Assembly: GCA_943371025.1 (NCBI GenBank)
Contig: CALRTC020000004.1
Coordinates: 186,001-250,000 of the forward strand
DNA from: Niveispirillum sp943371025
Lineage (GTDB): Bacteria > Pseudomonadota > Alphaproteobacteria > Azospirillales > Azospirillaceae
DNA length: 64,000 nucleotides
Reading direction: 5' to 3'
Positions 1 to 8,679 of this stretch are shown here, piece by piece (position 1 is the first letter of the stretch; each line of letters begins with the position of its first letter). The notes beneath the pieces are model-generated. The model saw only the letters and a program-made list of their open reading frames with translations. It was not told where the DNA came from and did no database searches. Position numbers and translations under genes: made by a program.

Positions 1-109
1 GCATTGACCCTTGCTATCCGCGCCGACCGGCGCGGCGCCCGCGCGTGCGGGCGTAAGCCAAGCCGCCGGACGGCGGCGCCCGGCGTTTGAGGGAACAAGC
101 GTAACCCGC

Positions 110-1039
110 TTATTCCTTGCCCTGATAGATGCGGACCAGCTTGTCCAGCAGGGCCAGCGCGTCTTCGCGGCTACGCTGGAACGCGTTGCGGCCGATGATG
201 GAGCCGTTGCCGCCGCCGTCGCGGATGGCGCGGGCATCCTCATACACCGCATCCTCGCCCTTGGCCGCGCCGCCGGAGAAGACGACGATGCGGCGGCCGT
301 TGAAGCAGGCTTGGGTGATGTGCTTCACGCGCTCGGCCATGGTCTCGCGCGGGACGTTGTTCTTTTCATAGACCTTGCGGGCCTCGTCCTGCTCCAGATC
401 GGCCGTGGGCAGCTTCACCTTGATGATGTGGGCGCCCAGCAGGGCCGCCATGTGGGCGGCATAGGCGTCGACATCCAGGGCCAGTTCGCCCTTCTTGGAG
501 ATGTCGCCACCGCGCGGATAGGACCAGATGACTGTGGCGATGCCCTTGGACTTGGCTTCGCGCGACAGTTCGCGGATTTCTTCCATCTGGCCGAACTGGG
601 CGTCGGAGCCGGGATAGATGGTGAAGCCGATGGCCGAAGCGCCGATGCGCAGCGCGTCATCGACACTGGCCGTCACGGCCTGATCGGCGCCTTCCTTGAA
701 GCGCGACAGGCTGTTGGCGCTGTTCATCTTCAAGATCAGCGGGATGGAGCCGGCGAAGGTGGAAGCACCGGCTTCCAGCGGGCCCAGCGGGGCGGCATAG
801 GCCGACAGCCCGGCATCGATGGCCAGCTGGTAGTGATAGTGCGGGTCATAGGCCGCCGGGTTCATGGCGAAGCTGCGGGCCGGACCATGCTCGAAACCCT
901 GGTCGACGGGCAGGATCACCAGCTTGCCGGTGCCGCCCAGGCGGCCTTCCATCAGGATGCGGGCGAGATTGGCCTTGGTGCCGGGATTGTCGCTCTCATA
1001 CCAGGAAAGGATTTCCTTCACGCGGCGGGTAAGCTTCAT
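110..1039 (-). CDS. fbaB: Class I fructose-bisphosphate aldolase (DhnA/FbaB type)
   Basis: 309 aa. It should interconvert fructose-1,6-bisphosphate with glyceraldehyde-3-phosphate and dihydroxyacetone phosphate through a lysine Schiff base in the cytoplasm. The sequence shows the family's ILPVDQGFEHGP segment near the N terminus, the HIIKVKLP strand carrying the likely Schiff-base lysine, and the C-terminal VVFSGGAAKG and GGGNGSIIGRN phosphate-binding segments. The start MKLTRRVKEIL was chosen because family homology begins there and an AGGA-type ribosome site lies just upstream. A longer in-frame reading to 1243 would add 68 residues without homology. An unknown gene on the same strand lies 121 bp upstream. 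Confidence 0.93.
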   Translation of the reverse strand: MKLTRRVKEILSWYESDNPGTKANLARILMEGRLGGTGKLVILPVDQGFEHGPARSFAMNPAAYDPHYHYQLAIDAGLSAYAAPLGPLEAGASTFAGSIPLILKMNSANSLSRFKEGADQAVTASVDDALRIGASAIGFTIYPGSDAQFGQMEEIRELSREAKSKGIATVIWSYPRGGDISKKGELALDVDAYAAHMAALLGAHIIKVKLPTADLEQDEARKVYEKNNVPRETMAERVKHITQACFNGRRIVVFSGGAAKGEDAVYEDARAIRDGGGNGSIIGRNAFQRSREDALALLDKLVRIYQGKE

Positions 1040-1160
1040 GTTCGTTTTCCTGCCAGGTTTATGGGCCCAGGATCGGGGCCGTGTCGGGTGCCGGTTTGAT
1101 ATCGCAGGAAAGGGGGGCAATGCAACGCGACACCCCGTTCCTGTAGTGTTTGTAATGCCG

Positions 1161-1616
1161 TTACATATGTGTGAAATCAATATGTTGGCTGAGGTATTGC
1201 CGTAAGGGGGCATCACGGTTGCGCCGCCAGCACGGCTTGACAACGTTTACCGGCGGATTGTGCAGCCGGCTCCCGTGCGCATCGGCCAGCGACGACAGCC
1301 GTTCGACCAGTCCCGCCGGTGTCTGCGGCCCGGCGTCGAACACGATGTCGGTGACGCCGGCGCGCAGCGCCGCCATCACCTGTCCCGGCAGGTCGGCACA
1401 ATCCAGCAGGGCCAGGAACGGCCCGGTCGCGGCCTTGTTCCAGGCCCGCAGCAGCCCCGCCCACCAGCCGGCCCCGGCCAATCCCGCAATACCGTGGTCG
1501 GACAGCAGCCGCACGGGCCGCCCCCCCGCCAGGTCCAGCACCAAGCATCCGGCCGCATAGCCATCCACGCGCACGGCGGGCACGGCGGACCAGTCGGGCT
1601 GACATGCGATGGGCAT
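1161..1616 (-). CDS. Hypothetical protein upstream of the aldolase
   Basis: 151 aa, not recognised. GC-rich third codon positions on this strand support a real gene, and it is co-oriented with the downstream aldolase. It is rich in Ala, Gly and Leu, has alternating hydrophobic stretches (for example CLVLDLAGGRPVRLL) but no clear membrane segment or signal peptide, and ends in a basic Trp/Arg segment and DFTHM. The pattern could be a small alpha/beta fold. Role unknown; co-transcription with the aldolase is possible. Confidence 0.6.
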   Translation of the reverse strand: MPIACQPDWSAVPAVRVDGYAAGCLVLDLAGGRPVRLLSDHGIAGLAGAGWWAGLLRAWNKAATGPFLALLDCADLPGQVMAALRAGVTDIVFDAGPQTPAGLVERLSSLADAHGSRLHNPPVNVVKPCWRRNRDAPLRQYLSQHIDFTHM

Positions 1617-1890
1617 CGTCGGGGGCTCTCACGGCGGACATTGTCTGCGACTGATCTTGCCCCCCGGACGGGCATGAGGCAAGGCGGACGCCGCCCCGGC
1701 GGCTTTTTCTTCGCATCCGCAGCAAAGCCGATTAACCAATCCTTTGTCGCGGACGGTTGGGGGCGTAGCATGGTTGCTGCGCCCCTGGTCGGGTCGGGTG
1801 TGATTGCCGCCGCGCATGTCGCGGGGGCTGTCGGTACATGCGGGGGGGATGCCCCTTCCGTCCGGCAAAAACCCTGGCGCGGGAGACGGC
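1617..1890. other. Divergent intergenic region, no gene seen
   Basis: 274 bp between the leftward unknown gene and the rightward transglutaminase-like gene. It must hold both promoters, but I could not pick convincing -35/-10 pairs by eye. Open frames here look like shadows. Confidence 0.4.
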
Positions 1891-2703
1891 ATGATCCGCA
1901 TCCAACTGGGCTGTCAGCTCACTTACGATTTCCCCCAACAGACGGCCATGATCGTCATGTTGAATGTGCATTATTCGCGCGTGGCGCAGCTTGAAACGCC
2001 CGACCACCTGATCACCAGTCCGCCGGTGCCGATCCAGGGCTATCGCGACAGTTTCGGCAACTGGTGCTGCCGGCTGGTGGCGCCAGCGGGCCGCATGGTT
2101 CTGGGCACCAACAGCATCATCCACGATGATGGCTTGCCGGACCCGGTGGCGCCGGATGCCATGCAGCACGAAGTGCAGGACCTGCCGGCCGATACGCTGC
2201 TGTTCCTGCTGCCCAGCCGGTATTGTGAAACCGACAACCTGTCGGCGGAGGCGTGGCGGTTGTTTGCCCATGCACCCATGGGCTGGGGGCGGGTGCAGGC
2301 CATCTGCGATTTCGTCCATGGCCATATCAAGTTCGGCTACGAACATTCACGGCCCACGCGGACCGCCAGCGAGGCCTATGCCGAGCGGCGGGGCGTGTGC
2401 CGTGACTATGCGCATCTGGCCGTGGCCTTCTGCCGGGCCATGAACATCCCGGCCCGGTACTGCACTGGCTATATCAGCGATATCGGGGAGCCGCCGCCCT
2501 ATGCCGAAATGGATTTCGCGGCCTGGATGGAAGTCTATCTGGGTGGGCGCTGGCATGTGTTCGACCCGCGCAACAACAAACGCCGTGTGGGGCGCATCCT
2601 GATCGCCACGGGGCGCGACGCGGCCGATGTGCCACTGACCCACACGTTCGGGCCCAACACGCTGGCGGGGTTCAAGGTGACCACGGTGTTGATCGACGGA
2701 TAG
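1891..2703 (+). CDS. Transglutaminase-like family protein
   Basis: 270 aa. Papain-like transglutaminase core with a beta-rich N-terminal domain, as in bacterial proteins of the COG1305 type. The nucleophile appears to be Cys170 in RRGVCRDYAH, and Asp225 lies in RWHVFDPRNN. The position expected to carry the catalytic His (the HAW.EVYL motif) reads AAWMEVYL, with Ala210, so classical catalysis is doubtful. The start ATG at 1891 follows GGGAGA. An in-frame extension back to 1804 lacks homology. No signal peptide is seen, so it is probably cytoplasmic. It stands alone, with a DUF1428 gene following. Substrate unknown. Confidence 0.85.
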   Translation: MIRIQLGCQLTYDFPQQTAMIVMLNVHYSRVAQLETPDHLITSPPVPIQGYRDSFGNWCCRLVAPAGRMVLGTNSIIHDDGLPDPVAPDAMQHEVQDLPADTLLFLLPSRYCETDNLSAEAWRLFAHAPMGWGRVQAICDFVHGHIKFGYEHSRPTRTASEAYAERRGVCRDYAHLAVAFCRAMNIPARYCTGYISDIGEPPPYAEMDFAAWMEVYLGGRWHVFDPRNNKRRVGRILIATGRDAADVPLTHTFGPNTLAGFKVTTVLIDG

Positions 2704-2795
2704 AAAGCCGCCAGCCCCAAAAATTTCACACCTGCTGTCGGCGCGGCCGGGTCACCATCGTCCTTGGCGTATAGTTCCAACCAAGGGAGGCTGTG

Positions 2796-3149
2796 ATGGC
2801 TTACGTCGATGGCTATGTCGTGCCCGTGCCGAAGGACCGGCTGGGCGATTACAAGGAACTGGCAACGGTGGCGTCGCAGGTCTGGAAGGACCATGGCGCG
2901 CTGTCCTATGTGGAATGCGTCGCCGATGATGTGTCCTGGGGCAAGCAGACATCCTTCCCCCGGTCGGTGGAGCTGAAGGAGGATGAGGTGGTGATCCTGG
3001 CCTGGATCATCTTCCCGTCCAAGGAAGCGCGCGATGCCATCAATGCCAAGGCCATGTCCGACCCGCGCCTGAAATGCGATCCGGACAATACGCCGTTTGA
3101 TGCCACGCGCATGTTCTGGGGCGGGTTCACCCCCCTGGTGGAGGCTTGA
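2796..3149 (+). CDS. DUF1428 family protein
   Basis: 117 aa, full length for the DUF1428 (YbaA-like) family, a dimeric alpha/beta-barrel fold of unknown function. Family features are the MAYVDGYVVPVPK start, the DDVSWGKQTSFPRSV segment, the SKEARDAINAKAMSDPR segment and the FDATRMFWGGF end. GGGAGG at 2785-2790 places the start at the ATG at 2796 rather than the GTG three bases earlier. It appears to be monocistronic. Cytoplasmic. Confidence 0.9.
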   Translation: MAYVDGYVVPVPKDRLGDYKELATVASQVWKDHGALSYVECVADDVSWGKQTSFPRSVELKEDEVVILAWIIFPSKEARDAINAKAMSDPRLKCDPDNTPFDATRMFWGGFTPLVEA

Positions 3150-3245
3150 CGCCGGGCGCGGCGTGATGCCGCTGCCTTGACCTTTGTCATCACCCCGTCA
3201 TCGCCCATCGCCTAGTCTCTGGGATGGTGCATGAGGGAGATTGCG

Positions 3246-4733
3246 ATGCATGACGGTCACGCCCACCTGGGCAACGAGGATGCGCGGGTGCTGATGGCGG
3301 AGGTCTCGGCCCTGCGCACCCTGGTGCTGGCTGATGGCGAGGCGCTGCTGCGCGACTGGACCAGCACCACCGACGCGTCACCCGGCATCACCAACCTGTC
3401 CCATTATCTGGCCGTGCGCCGCCATGACCTGCGGGCGCTGCAACGGCGGCTGATGGCGCTGGGCCTGTCATCGCTGGGGCGTCTGGAAAGCCGCGTACTG
3501 CCCAATCTGGAAGCGGTGCTGGTGGCGCTGGCGGCCCTGTCGGGTGTCAAGGCGCCGGTGGCCGCACCCGACGCGGCCTGCTTTTTCGCCGGGGAGGGGC
3601 GGCTGGCCCAAGCCTCGGATGCCCTGATGGGGGCGCCGCCGCCGCGACGCCGATGCCGCATCATGGTGACCTTGCCCAGCGAGGCGGCGGACGAACCCGA
3701 CATGATCGCTGATCTGGCGCGGCGCGGCATGGATATCGCCCGCATCAACTGTGCCCATGACGATGCGGATGCCTGGCGGTCGATGGCGGAGCATATCCAC
3801 CGTGCGGCCGCCCTGACCGGGCGTGATCTGTCCATCCTGATGGATATTGCCGGACCGAAGATCCGCACCCAGGCCGTCAAGGCCAAGGGCGGGCGTGACC
3901 GGCTGCGCGCGGGCGACCTGTTCCGTCTGCAGGCGGAAGGCAAGCCGCATGTGGACGAGGATATCCAGGTCGCCGCCACCGCGTCGCTGCCGCAGGTCGT
4001 GCATCGTCTGCGGGTGGGTGATCGTCTGCGCTATGATGACGGCACGCTGGAAGGTGTGGTGGAAGCGGCGGGGGAGGGCAATGCCCTGATCCGGGTGACC
4101 CGTGCCAAGGGCGGAGTGGTGAAGCTGAAGCCCGAAAAGGGGCTGAACCTGCCCGATACCGCCCTGGGCCTGTCGCCGCTGACGGCCAAGGATGAGAATG
4201 ACCTGGCCTGTGTCATCGAATGCGCTGACATGATCGGCTATTCCTTCGTCTCGGAACCCAACGACATCGACCTGCTGGAAGCAGCATTGGGGCGGAATGC
4301 GCCGCGGCCCCGGCCGCTGGGCCTGGTTGCCAAGATCGAACGGCCGGAAGCGGTCAGCAATCTGCCCGCCCTGATGGCGCGGGCGGCGGCGGGCGGGCGG
4401 CCCTTCGGTGTCATGATCGCCCGCGGCGATCTGGCGGCGGAAATCGGGTTCGAACGCGTGGCCGAAATGCAGGAGGAGATCCTGTGGCTGTGTGAGGCCG
4501 CGGGTGTGCCTGTCATCTGGGCCACGCAGGTGCTGGAAGGGCTGGTGAAGGAAGGCATCCCGTCGCGGGGAGAAATGACGGATGCCGCCATGGCCGCCCG
4601 TGCGGAATGCGTCATGCTGAACAAGGGGCCGGCCGTGGGTGCCGCCGTGGACGTTCTGGACCGGCTGCTGGCCCGCATGGACGGCCACATTGTGAAGAAG
4701 ACACCGACCCTGCGCGCCCTGAAATCCTGGTAA
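3246..4733 (+). CDS. Pyruvate kinase-like protein without C-terminal domain
   Basis: 495 aa. Residues ~1-135 are a helical extension absent from classical pyruvate kinases. Residues ~140-490 match the A barrel and inserted B domain: CRIMVTLPSEA, LMDIAGPKIRT, the KIERPEAV catalytic-lysine strand, GVMIARGDLAAEIGF and WATQVLEGLVKEG. The regulatory C domain is missing, since the protein ends at HIVKKTPTLRALKSW. The usual SGETA loop reads NKGPA, and the RLNFSH motif reads RINCAH. Such proteins occur in alphaproteobacteria and are usually annotated pyruvate kinase, but their activity is uncertain. The start was set by GAGGGAGA five bases before the ATG at 3246. Confidence 0.8.
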   Translation: MHDGHAHLGNEDARVLMAEVSALRTLVLADGEALLRDWTSTTDASPGITNLSHYLAVRRHDLRALQRRLMALGLSSLGRLESRVLPNLEAVLVALAALSGVKAPVAAPDAACFFAGEGRLAQASDALMGAPPPRRRCRIMVTLPSEAADEPDMIADLARRGMDIARINCAHDDADAWRSMAEHIHRAAALTGRDLSILMDIAGPKIRTQAVKAKGGRDRLRAGDLFRLQAEGKPHVDEDIQVAATASLPQVVHRLRVGDRLRYDDGTLEGVVEAAGEGNALIRVTRAKGGVVKLKPEKGLNLPDTALGLSPLTAKDENDLACVIECADMIGYSFVSEPNDIDLLEAALGRNAPRPRPLGLVAKIERPEAVSNLPALMARAAAGGRPFGVMIARGDLAAEIGFERVAEMQEEILWLCEAAGVPVIWATQVLEGLVKEGIPSRGEMTDAAMAARAECVMLNKGPAVGAAVDVLDRLLARMDGHIVKKTPTLRALKSW

Positions 4734-4864
4734 CCGGCTCCTCTTCTCCGCCATGCGGACACCGGGCCCCAGCCATGGGGAGGGGCATGTGCGTTGCAGC
4801 GAATCTCTATGCTAATTAATGCACTACCCGGTACTGCCGGGCGGGGTAGCATTGGATAGTCGGG

Positions 4865-6121
4865 ATGCGCAGCGTGGACAGCGGGGACATGGGTCCTGAA
4901 CAGACGGCCGGCGGTCATGTCGCCACGGGCAGCGGTCAGCCGCCCGTGAATGGATTCGCGTGGTTTGTGCTGGTCATGGGCTTTCTGACCATGTTCGGGC
5001 CGATGGCCATCGACATGTATTTGCCGGCCATGCCGACCATTGCCCATGATCTGGGGGGCAATCAGGCACAGGTGCAGATGACCCTGTCCATGTTCCTGAT
5101 CGGCTATGGCGGTGGACAGCTGCTGTGGGGGCCGCTGGGCGATCGGTTCGGGCGCAAGCCGCCGGTTTTCTTCGGCATCGCCCTGTTCATCGCCGGCAGC
5201 GTGGGCTGTGCCACCGCCGACAGCATCTGGACGCTGAGCGCCTGGCGCGTGCTGCATGGGATCGGCGCCTGTGCCGCCCCCGTCATCGCGCGCGCCATGG
5301 TGCGCGACCAGTTCGACCGCGACCGTGGCGCGTCGGTCATGTCGCTGATGATGCTGGTCATGGGCGTGGCGCCGATGCTGGCACCGCTGGCCGGCGGGCA
5401 GATCCTGGATCATCTGGGCTGGCGCGGCATCTTCTGGTGCCTGTGCGGGTTCGGCGTGCTGGCGGCCCTGGCCCTCACCACGGTGCGGGAAACGCGTGGC
5501 CACGCGGTCTCCGCCGCGGCCGGGCAGGGGGGCAATATCCTGGCCAACTACCTGCTGCTGCTGCTGGACCGCCGCTTCATGACCTATGCGCTGCCCAGCA
5601 GCTGCGTGTCGGGCGGCCTGTTCGCCTATATCTCCGGCACGCCCTTCATCTATATCCAGCATTTCGGCGTTCCGGCGGAACAGTTCGGCCTGTGGTTCGG
5701 CTTCAATGTCGTGGCCATGATGGCGGGCAGCATCATCAACAGCCGTATGGTCCTGCGCCATGGCGTGGACCGCATGATCGGCTGGGGCATCGCCGCCACC
5801 GCGGCGATCGGGGCGGCTCTGCTGCTGAGCGGCGGCGTGCTGGGCATCGGTGGGATTTTCGGCGTGGCGGTGCCGCTGTTCTTCTTCCTGGGCGCCATGG
5901 GACTGGTGGGGGCCAACGGCATGGCCGGCGCCCTGGCCGCCTTTCCGCATCTGGCGGGCACGGCCTCTTCCCTGTCCGGCGCCCTGCAGCTTTGCACCGG
6001 GGCGGCGGCCGGGACCATCGTCGGCGCCCTGTCGGAAGGCGGATCGCCCCTGCCCATGTGTGCGGTTCTGTGCGGCTGTGCGGTGTCCGGCCTGCTGCTG
6101 CGCTGGGTGCTGCGGCGCTGA
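4865..6121 (+). CDS. Bcr/CflA family MFS multidrug efflux transporter
   Basis: 418 aa, with hydrophobic segments consistent with a 12-helix inner-membrane proton antiporter. The Bcr/CflA subfamily is indicated by MAIDMYLPAMPTIAHDL at the end of TM1, the GDRFGRKP loop between TM2 and TM3, and RAMVRDQFDRDRGA after TM4. Members export compounds such as bicyclomycin or chloramphenicol-type drugs, but the substrate cannot be read here. The first ~28 residues are a polar tail, so an internal ATG at 4889 is an alternative start. priA follows after 84 bp on the same strand. Confidence 0.88.
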   Translation: MRSVDSGDMGPEQTAGGHVATGSGQPPVNGFAWFVLVMGFLTMFGPMAIDMYLPAMPTIAHDLGGNQAQVQMTLSMFLIGYGGGQLLWGPLGDRFGRKPPVFFGIALFIAGSVGCATADSIWTLSAWRVLHGIGACAAPVIARAMVRDQFDRDRGASVMSLMMLVMGVAPMLAPLAGGQILDHLGWRGIFWCLCGFGVLAALALTTVRETRGHAVSAAAGQGGNILANYLLLLLDRRFMTYALPSSCVSGGLFAYISGTPFIYIQHFGVPAEQFGLWFGFNVVAMMAGSIINSRMVLRHGVDRMIGWGIAATAAIGAALLLSGGVLGIGGIFGVAVPLFFFLGAMGLVGANGMAGALAAFPHLAGTASSLSGALQLCTGAAAGTIVGALSEGGSPLPMCAVLCGCAVSGLLLRWVLRR

Positions 6122-6205
6122 ACCGGCCATTGGCAGCGCCGGTCAATTGTGCAATCTCCTGCGGGACGGTTGCTGTGCCGGGGATCGCGTGGGAATGATC
6201 GGGTG

Positions 6206-8422
6206 ATGGACGATCTGCTGGAAGGTACGGTGAAGCCGCCCGCCCGCGTGCGGGTGCTGCTGCCGTTGCCGTTGCCGGAACCCTATGATTACAAGGTGCC
6301 GGGCGACATGGTGCTGCCGCCCGGTTCCTATGTGGAGGTGCCGCTGGGTCCGCGGCGCCTGTTCGGCATCGTCTGGGGCGAAGGTGACGCCGCCACGGGT
6401 GTGGAGGAGCGCAAGCTGCGCGCCGTGCTGCGCCATATCGACCTGCCGCCCATGCCGGAAGTGGGGCGGCGTTTCATCGAATGGGTGGCCGCCTATACCA
6501 TGGCCCCGGTCGGGGCCGTGATGCGCATGGCCGTGTCGGTGTCGGCCGCGCTGGAGGACCCCCGTGCGCTCACCGCCTATACCCGCGCCGATGGCGACCT
6601 GCCCGACGACCTGCGCCTGACCCCGGCGCGCCGGCGGGTGCTGGAGATCCTGTCCGACGGGCCGCCGCGTCTGGCTGCCGATGTGGCGGCGGAAGCCGGG
6701 TGTGGCCCCGGCGTGGTGCGCGGGCTGGCGGAGGCGGGCGCCCTGGTCACCGTACCCATGCTGGCCTTGCCGCGCTTTCCCCGGCCCGATCCCGACGCCA
6801 ATCCCAAGGCGCTGTCGCCGGCCCAGCAGATGGCGGCCGATGATCTGTCGGCCAAGGTGACGGCGGGCGGGTACAATGTCACGCTGCTGGACGGCGTCAC
6901 CGGGTCGGGCAAGACAGAGGTCTATTTCGAAGCCGTGGCCGCCGCCCTGCGCGCCGGCAAGCAGGCGCTGGTCCTGCTGCCGGAAATCGCCCTGTCTGCA
7001 CAATGGCTGGACCGGTTCGCGGCGCGGTTCGGCGTGCGCCCGGCGGAATGGCATTCCGACATGGCCCCACCCATCCGCCGCCACACCTGGCGCGCCGTGG
7101 CAAAGGGGGAGGCCCGTGTGGTGGTGGGCGCCCGCTCGGCCCTGTTCCTGCCCTTCCCCGACCTGGGCCTGATCATCGTGGACGAAGAGCACGAGGCCGC
7201 GTTCAAGCAGGAGGATGGGGTCATCTATCATGCCCGCGACATGGCCGTGGCCCGTGCCCATCTGGCCCGCATCCCCATCATCCTGGCCAGCGCCACCCCG
7301 TCGCTGGAAACCCTGGTGAATGCGGAAACGGGCCGCTATGCCCGCATCGACCTGCCGTCCCGTCATGGCGGGGCGACCATGCCGGATGTCACCCTGATCG
7401 ACCTGCGCCGCAAGGATCAGGCCCCGCCCGCCCGGCAATGGCTGTCACCCGTGCTGCGCGAGGCTTTGGCCCAGACCATGCTGGCGGGTGAACAGGGCAT
7501 GTTGTTCCTGAACCGTCGGGGCTATGCGCCACTGACCCTGTGCCGGGGCTGCGGCCACCGGCTGCAATGCCCGCACTGCACGGCCTGGCTGGTGGAACAC
7601 CGGCTGTCGCGGCGCCTGCAATGCCATCATTGCGGCTTTCAATCGAAAGCCCCGGAAGCCTGCCCCAAATGCGGGGAGGAGGGCAGCTTCGTGGCCTGTG
7701 GCCCTGGTGTGGAGCGGGTGGCGGAGGAGGTGGCGACCCTGTTCCCCGATGCCCGCGTTGCCATGATGACATCCGACACGCTGGCCGGTCCGCGCGCCAT
7801 GCAGAATGTCATCGAACAGGTGAAGGACGGGGCCATCGACCTGCTGATCGGCACACAGGTCATGGCCAAGGGCCACCATTTCCCGCTGTTGACCCTGGTT
7901 GGCGTGGTCGATGCCGATTTGGGCCTGTCCGGCGGCGACCTGCGTGCGGCTGAACGCACCTTTCAACTTCTGCATCAGGTGGCGGGCCGCGCGGGGCGTG
8001 AACAGCGGCCGGGCCGTGTGATGCTGCAGACCCATATGCCCGAACATCCCGTCATGCAGGCACTGGCCGCCCATGACCGTGACAGTTTCCTGGCGGTGGA
8101 AAGTGAACAGCGCCGGCAGTTGGAAATGCCGCCATTCGGCCGGCTGGCTGCCCTGATCGTGTCGGGGGAGGACGAGGCGGAGGTGGATGCCGCCGCCGCC
8201 GCGCTCGGCCGCGCCGCCCCGCGGGAGCGGGAGGAACTGACCATCCTGGGCCCGGCGCCGGCGCCGCTGGCCGTGCTGCGCGGGCGTTACCGCCGCCGGC
8301 TGCTGCTGAAGGGGCCGAAGAATGTGGCCTTGCAGCCGGTTCTGCAGGATTGGCTGATGCGGGTGCAGGTCCCGGCGTCAGTACGGGTGCAGGTGGATAT
8401 CGATCCTTACAGTTTCCTGTGA
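6206..8422 (+). CDS. priA: Primosomal replication restart helicase PriA
   Basis: 738 aa. PriA is a 3'-5' superfamily 2 helicase that reloads the replisome at stalled forks. The N-terminal DNA-binding part begins RVLLPLPLPEPYDYKVP. Walker A is DGVTGSGKTEVY (about residue 230), followed by the DEEH box in VDEEHEAAFKQ. The zinc-binding insert has paired cysteines, CRGCGHRLQCPHC and CHHCGFQSKAPEACPKC, with the helicase C domain after them (GTQVMAKGHHFP, HQVAGRAGR). The start MDDLLEG was preferred over the upstream in-frame ATG at 6149 because homology begins soon after it. Confidence 0.95.
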   Translation: MDDLLEGTVKPPARVRVLLPLPLPEPYDYKVPGDMVLPPGSYVEVPLGPRRLFGIVWGEGDAATGVEERKLRAVLRHIDLPPMPEVGRRFIEWVAAYTMAPVGAVMRMAVSVSAALEDPRALTAYTRADGDLPDDLRLTPARRRVLEILSDGPPRLAADVAAEAGCGPGVVRGLAEAGALVTVPMLALPRFPRPDPDANPKALSPAQQMAADDLSAKVTAGGYNVTLLDGVTGSGKTEVYFEAVAAALRAGKQALVLLPEIALSAQWLDRFAARFGVRPAEWHSDMAPPIRRHTWRAVAKGEARVVVGARSALFLPFPDLGLIIVDEEHEAAFKQEDGVIYHARDMAVARAHLARIPIILASATPSLETLVNAETGRYARIDLPSRHGGATMPDVTLIDLRRKDQAPPARQWLSPVLREALAQTMLAGEQGMLFLNRRGYAPLTLCRGCGHRLQCPHCTAWLVEHRLSRRLQCHHCGFQSKAPEACPKCGEEGSFVACGPGVERVAEEVATLFPDARVAMMTSDTLAGPRAMQNVIEQVKDGAIDLLIGTQVMAKGHHFPLLTLVGVVDADLGLSGGDLRAAERTFQLLHQVAGRAGREQRPGRVMLQTHMPEHPVMQALAAHDRDSFLAVESEQRRQLEMPPFGRLAALIVSGEDEAEVDAAAAALGRAAPREREELTILGPAPAPLAVLRGRYRRRLLLKGPKNVALQPVLQDWLMRVQVPASVRVQVDIDPYSFL

Positions 8423-8679
8423 CCTCTCAGCCCCTTGTCCACGTAGTCTCGCCCGGTGCCGGCTCGGTTGTGAAGCACACCGGGCGACGCTGCGATTCTG
8501 GTGTATTCTCCGGCACCTGCGTGTGGCTTCCATCCAACCGTGTGCGGGTTGTTTTGGCAGCATCCAGTATTCACCCCTGCGAATCTTCCATCGCTTTACG
8601 GCGCCGATAACGCTCGATTAGCCTTTTGCAGATTGGGGCGTGGGGACGCCCCGAAAGGCAAAATGGGGAGCGGTGGGGC
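8423..8679. other. Intergenic region upstream of the peptidase pair
   Basis: 257 bp between priA and the first S9 peptidase. It likely holds the promoter for the peptidase pair. No tRNA, hairpin terminator or convincing small gene was seen. Confidence 0.35.

Noticed and set aside
1151..1165. Small inverted repeat TGTAA/TTACA between the unknown gene and the aldolase
   Set aside because: Five-base arms are too short to support an operator claim.
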